A stretch of 7,947 nt of DNA from Gemmatimonadales bacterium (GTDB taxonomy: Bacteria; Gemmatimonadota; Gemmatimonadetes; Gemmatimonadales; GWC2-71-9): NCBI GenBank assembly GCA_020633775.1, contig JACKDA010000035.1, positions 1 through 7,947 on the forward strand, written 5' to 3'. The translations under genes and the position numbers were made by a program. Shown piece by piece: positions 4,641 to 7,947 of the stretch; the stretch's first letter is position 1, and each line of letters starts with the position of its first letter. Below the pieces are notes generated by a model. It made no database searches and was not told the DNA's origin. It was given only the letters and a program-made list of their open reading frames with translations.

Positions 4641-6920
4641 GTGCAATCCACCCTCGACGCCGCAAGCGCCTTTCTCCTGAAGCACCCGTCAGGGGACTTC
4701 GCGCGCGGCGACCTGGTGCTCGCCCCGGTGCTGCCGTGGCTGGCCCTGCTCGGGCTTCTGCTTGCGGCCGCGGCGGTGGTGTGGGTGGCGGTGCGCGGGC
4801 TCCGCGGCACGACCCGTCGCGACCGCGTGGTCCTCGGCGGGCTCCGGCTGGCGGTGTTCCTCCTCGTCGGCCTCTGCCTGCTGCGCCCCACGCTCGTCCT
4901 CTCGCGCGCGATCGCGCAGCGCAATGTCCTCGCGATCGTCTACGACGATTCGCGCAGCATGACGGTGGCCGACCAGGACGGCGGGACCCGGCTCGCCGCG
5001 GTCCAGGCCGCCTTCGGCGACTCGACCACGCTGCTGCGCGACCTCGCGGAACGGTTCGTGGTGCGCGGGTTCCGGGCCGGGACCGCGACCGATCCGGTTG
5101 CCTCGGCCCAGGCGCTCACCGGGACCGGGAGCCGGAGCGACCTCGGCGCCGCGCTCGCCACCGCGCGCGAGGCGCTCGCCGACCAGCCGCTCGCCGGCAT
5201 CGTGCTGGTGAGCGATGGGGCGCAGAACGGCTTCGGTGACCTGGACGAGGAACTCGGTCGCCTCGCGGCACGCGGCATCCCGGTGCACACCGTCGGCGTC
5301 GGCAGCGCCCCCTTCGCCCGCGACGTCGGCGTCGATGCGCTGCAGCTCCCCGACGAAGTGCTCCTCGGCAGCGAAGCCCCCGGCGCATTGCTGCTCCGCA
5401 CCCGCGGGGTCGCCGGTCGGCGGGTCGTAATCACCGCCGAGGTGGGCGCGCGGCTTGCCAGCATCGACACCGTGCTGGTCCCCACCGATCGCGACCTGCT
5501 CGAGGTGCCACTGCGGCTTCCCGCCACCGAACCCGGGACGGTCCCGGTCACGGTGACGGTGCAGGAAGTCGACGGCGAGGCGACCACGCTCAACAACCGC
5601 ACGGCCGGTGTGCTTCGGGTGCGCGCGGGACCGGAGAAGATCCTCTATGTCGAGGGGGAACCGCGGCCGGAGCTCCCATTCCTGCGCCGGGCTGTGGCGC
5701 GCGACTCCGCCCTGCAGGTGGTCGCGCTGATCCGGAGCGCCGACGGCAAGTATCTCCGGCTCGGCGTGGATGATTCCCTCGAGCTGCGCGACGGGTTCCC
5801 GGTCGATCGTGCCACCCTGTTCCGGTACCGCGGGGTCGTGCTCGGGAGTGTCGAAGCGGGGTTCTTCAGTGGCGACCAGCTGCGGATGCTGCAGGCGTTC
5901 GTGACCGAGCGCGGCGGCGGCCTGCTCGCCCTCGGCGGGCGCGACGCGCTCGGGGAAGGCGGGTACGCCGGGACGCCGGTGGGCGAGGCGCTGCCACTCG
6001 AACTCGATCCGCAGGTGGCAGGGAACGGCGACGCGGCGGGCGCGACGCGGCTGCGGGTCCGCCCGAACGCGGAGCGCGGCGACGCCGGGTTCACGGACCT
6101 CGGTCGCGAGGGGGTGTCTCCCTGGGACTCGCTGCCGGAACTCACGGTGGTGAACGCGGTGGGCGCGCCGCGGGCTGGTGCCGAGGTGCTGCTGGAGGGT
6201 GTCGCCGGTGGCCGCAGCGTGCCGGTCCTCGTCTCGCAGCGCTACGGTCGCGGGCACACGGCGCTCTTCCTGCCGCAGGACAGTTGGCGCTGGCAGATGG
6301 CGGCGGACCTTCCGCCGGACGACCGCACCCACGTCGCGTTCTGGACCCGTCTCCTGCGGGCGGTCGTGGACGGGGTCCCCGACCAGGTCGCCCTCGATGC
6401 GGCACCCGGACTGGTGGCACCCGGCGAGCCGCTCCAGGTCCGGATGCGGGTCGCCGACTCGACCTGGCGCCCGCGCGACGACGCGCTGGTCACCGTGCGC
6501 GTCTCGCCCCCGGATGCCCCGAGTTTCGACCTGCCGTTGCAGGGCGATCTCGGCGCCGCAGGCGAGTTCACGGCGACCCTCACCCCGACCGGCCTCGGCC
6601 CGTGGCGACTGGAGGGCGAGGCGATCGTCGGCACCGACACCCTGCACGCCGCGACCCTCGCGCTGGTCTCCGCCGACGTGCAGGATCCCGGCAGCATGGA
6701 GCGCGACGATCGCACCCTCGCCCAGATCGCCGCACGGACCGGCGGACGGGTGTACGACATCGACGCGCTCGACCGTCTTCCCGACGAGGCCGCGCTCACC
6801 ACCAGCGGCATCACCGCACGCGCCGCCACCGATCTCTGGGACGCCCCGCTGGTGTTCCTCCTCTTCCTGCTGCTGCTCGGCGCCGACTGGTTCTATCGCC
6901 GGATGAAGGGACTCGCCTGA
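4641..6920 (+). CDS. VWA / glutamine-amidotransferase-like membrane protein
   Basis: This 759-residue protein has a GTG start at 4641; GGAG at 4631-4634 six bases upstream fixes it. Two membrane helices (about 28-52 and 64-82) come first. A von Willebrand A domain (about 94-222) follows with an intact MIDAS: DDSRS at 102-106, Ser166-Asp167, and Asp192 in LVSDG. Then come Ig-like beta segments (about 230-328) and a class-I-glutamine-amidotransferase-like domain (about 331-580). That domain includes ILYVEGEPRPE, GGGLLALGGRDALGEGGY and the RYGRGHTALFLPQDSWRWQM segment. A second beta domain (about 583-680) and a C-terminal helix (735-750) ending in RRMK complete it. The only cysteine I find is Cys79 in helix 2, so the amidotransferase-like domain cannot be catalytic. 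Such proteins occur with MoxR ATPases, DUF58 and BatA proteins; none is in view. The large domains should face the periplasm. Role unknown, perhaps metal-dependent protein binding. Confidence 0.9.
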   Translation: MQSTLDAASAFLLKHPSGDFARGDLVLAPVLPWLALLGLLLAAAAVVWVAVRGLRGTTRRDRVVLGGLRLAVFLLVGLCLLRPTLVLSRAIAQRNVLAIVYDDSRSMTVADQDGGTRLAAVQAAFGDSTTLLRDLAERFVVRGFRAGTATDPVASAQALTGTGSRSDLGAALATAREALADQPLAGIVLVSDGAQNGFGDLDEELGRLAARGIPVHTVGVGSAPFARDVGVDALQLPDEVLLGSEAPGALLLRTRGVAGRRVVITAEVGARLASIDTVLVPTDRDLLEVPLRLPATEPGTVPVTVTVQEVDGEATTLNNRTAGVLRVRAGPEKILYVEGEPRPELPFLRRAVARDSALQVVALIRSADGKYLRLGVDDSLELRDGFPVDRATLFRYRGVVLGSVEAGFFSGDQLRMLQAFVTERGGGLLALGGRDALGEGGYAGTPVGEALPLELDPQVAGNGDAAGATRLRVRPNAERGDAGFTDLGREGVSPWDSLPELTVVNAVGAPRAGAEVLLEGVAGGRSVPVLVSQRYGRGHTALFLPQDSWRWQMAADLPPDDRTHVAFWTRLLRAVVDGVPDQVALDAAPGLVAPGEPLQVRMRVADSTWRPRDDALVTVRVSPPDAPSFDLPLQGDLGAAGEFTATLTPTGLGPWRLEGEAIVGTDTLHAATLALVSADVQDPGSMERDDRTLAQIAARTGGRVYDIDALDRLPDEAALTTSGITARAATDLWDAPLVFLLFLLLLGADWFYRRMKGLA

Positions 6921-6921
6921 G

Positions 6922-7899
6922 ATGGTGCGCCTGCTCGTTGCCGCCGCGCTCGCGATCGCGCCCCCGGTCGCCGCACAGGGCCTGCACCTCCTCGTGGTCA
7001 CCGGACTCGGGGGCGAGCCCTCGTACAGTGCCTCGTTCGCCACCGCCGGTGCGGGGCTGGTCGATGCCGCCCGGGGGTGGGGCGTCCCCGCGGGCCGGAT
7101 CACCTGGCTCGCCGAGGACACGACGCGCGATGCGGCGCGCGTGCGGGGACGCTCGACGAAGGCCGCACTGGAGGCCGCACTGGTGCGCATCGGCCGTCAG
7201 GGGCAGCGTGGCGACACGGTGCTCGTCGTGCTGATCGGGCATGGCAGTGGCGAGGGTGCGACCTCGCGCATCTCGCTCCCCGGGCCGGACCCGACCGCCG
7301 CCGACCTCGGCCGCGCCCTGGATGCGCTCGACGGGCGGGTGCTCGTCGTCGTCGTCGCCGCGAGCGGGAGCGGCGACTTCCTGCCGGTGCTCTCGCGACC
7401 GGGGCGGATCATCATCACCGCGACGCGCAGCGCGGTCGAGCGGAACGAGTCGCTGTTCGGGTCGCGCTGGGTGCAGGGACTCGCCAGCGCCGAGGCCGAC
7501 GCCGACAAGGATGGCCGCATCACGCTGCTGGAATCGTTCACCTATGCCTCCCGGGCGGTGCAGCGCGCCTACGACGACGACAAGCGGCTGCTCACCGAGC
7601 ATGCCCAGCTTGACGACGACGGCGACGGACGCGGCAGCGGCACGCCCGGTGCCGACGGCGCCTCGGACGGGGCCCTCGCGCGGCGGGTCGGGTTCGGCGG
7701 CCGGGCCATCTCGACCGATCCGCGGGTTGCGGCGCTCGTGGCCGAGCGGACGGCACTCGAGACGCAGGTCGAGCAGTTGCGGCGCCGCAAGGACACGATG
7801 CGCGAGGCGGAGTATCTCGATGCGCTGGAGGCGTTGCTGGTGCGGATCGCCGAGAAGACGGCCGCGATTCGCGACGCCTCCGGCGGTGGGGCACCCTGA
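6922..7899 (+). CDS. Secreted caspase/legumain-fold (clan CD) protein lacking the catalytic cysteine
   Basis: This gene encodes 325 residues. The ATG at 6922 is one base after the previous stop, with AAGGGA at 6906-6911. A signal peptide (VRLLVAAALAIAPPVAAQ) probably ends near residue 18. The core follows the clan CD pattern: a hydrophobic strand plus the His motif VLVVLIGHGSG (His107), then a second strand, VLVVVVAASGSGDFLPVLS. In active caspase-like enzymes that second strand ends in a motif like DACHSG. Here the nucleophile position is Ser148, and the whole protein has no cysteine. GRIIITATRSAVERNESLFG (161-180) is typical of C13-like bacterial homologues. A canonical EF-hand loop, DADKDGRITLLE (193-204), and a partial one, DDDGDG (231-236), follow. 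A coiled-coil-like tail covers about 268-316. It is probably an exported, non-proteolytic partner of the VWA protein, with calcium binding possible. A Ser nucleophile is an alternative that I consider less likely. Confidence 0.8.
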   Translation: MVRLLVAAALAIAPPVAAQGLHLLVVTGLGGEPSYSASFATAGAGLVDAARGWGVPAGRITWLAEDTTRDAARVRGRSTKAALEAALVRIGRQGQRGDTVLVVLIGHGSGEGATSRISLPGPDPTAADLGRALDALDGRVLVVVVAASGSGDFLPVLSRPGRIIITATRSAVERNESLFGSRWVQGLASAEADADKDGRITLLESFTYASRAVQRAYDDDKRLLTEHAQLDDDGDGRGSGTPGADGASDGALARRVGFGGRAISTDPRVAALVAERTALETQVEQLRRRKDTMREAEYLDALEALLVRIAEKTAAIRDASGGGAP

Positions 7900-7947
7900 T
7901 GCGCGCGTGGTGGCCGATCGCCCTCGTGCTCTGGACGGCGCCGTGCT
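7899..7947 (+). CDS. Start of a further exported protein (partial)
   Basis: The ATG at 7899 overlaps the preceding stop in a TGATG, with GGTGGGG at 7885-7891 as ribosome site. Only 16 residues are in the window: MRAWWPIALVLWTAPC. The basic start and hydrophobic run look like a signal peptide or lipoprotein signal; whether Cys16 is a lipobox cysteine cannot be told without the next residues. The overlap makes it the third gene of the VWA operon. The product cannot be named. Confidence 0.6.
   Translation, partial: MRAWWPIALVLWTAPC

Noticed and set aside
4689..7190. An 833-residue open frame on the minus strand across the VWA gene
   Set aside because: It is the mirror of G/C third positions on the plus strand. 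It has no ribosome site, no domain I can see, and a His/Arg/Glu/Gly-rich low-complexity composition, while the plus strand has clear domains.

Overview
The window is very GC-rich bacterial DNA with dense gene packing, ATGA-type start/stop overlaps and almost uniform G/C third codon positions. The gene content (enolase followed by a DivIC/FtsB-like protein, a secreted six-bladed propeller lipoprotein with a GPGEGPGE motif, and a VWA membrane protein cluster) suggests a Gemmatimonadota-type soil or aquatic bacterium. That assignment rests on family resemblance from memory and is inferred.

Region 1 (1-2056) is housekeeping. It holds the C-terminal end of thiamine-monophosphate kinase (thiL), a probable promoter, a complete enolase gene (eno), and an overlapping septum-formation-initiator gene (ftsB/divIC type) whose reading frame is displaced over 19 codons by two compensating one-base shifts. 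An elongator tRNA-Met(CAU) follows. Directly after the tRNA comes an imperfect tandem repeat of 26-27 bases, then a strong hairpin that probably terminates the tRNA transcript.

Region 2 (2057-4483) starts with a small membrane protein gene on the minus strand, divergent from a three-gene plus-strand operon. The operon encodes a four-helix membrane protein of unknown function, a DUF962/Mpo1-like membrane protein, and a lipoprotein predicted to fold as a six-bladed beta-propeller. The last two overlap by ATGA. The lipoprotein stop codon is the loop of a perfect 8-bp GC hairpin.

Region 3 (4484-7947) is a 157-base leader with promoter-like elements and an 11-bp hairpin, followed by a tightly coupled operon. 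Its first gene encodes a 759-residue membrane-anchored protein with a VWA domain (intact MIDAS) and a glutamine-amidotransferase-like domain that contains no cysteine. The second encodes a secreted caspase/legumain-fold protein that keeps the catalytic His but has no cysteine at all, and carries an EF-hand-like loop. The third is another exported protein, cut off by the window edge. VWA membrane proteins of this kind are usually found in MoxR/DUF58/BatA-type clusters. The pairing of two apparently dead enzyme folds with a metal-binding VWA domain is the most interesting feature here; it looks like an envelope binding or scaffolding module, but its function is unknown.
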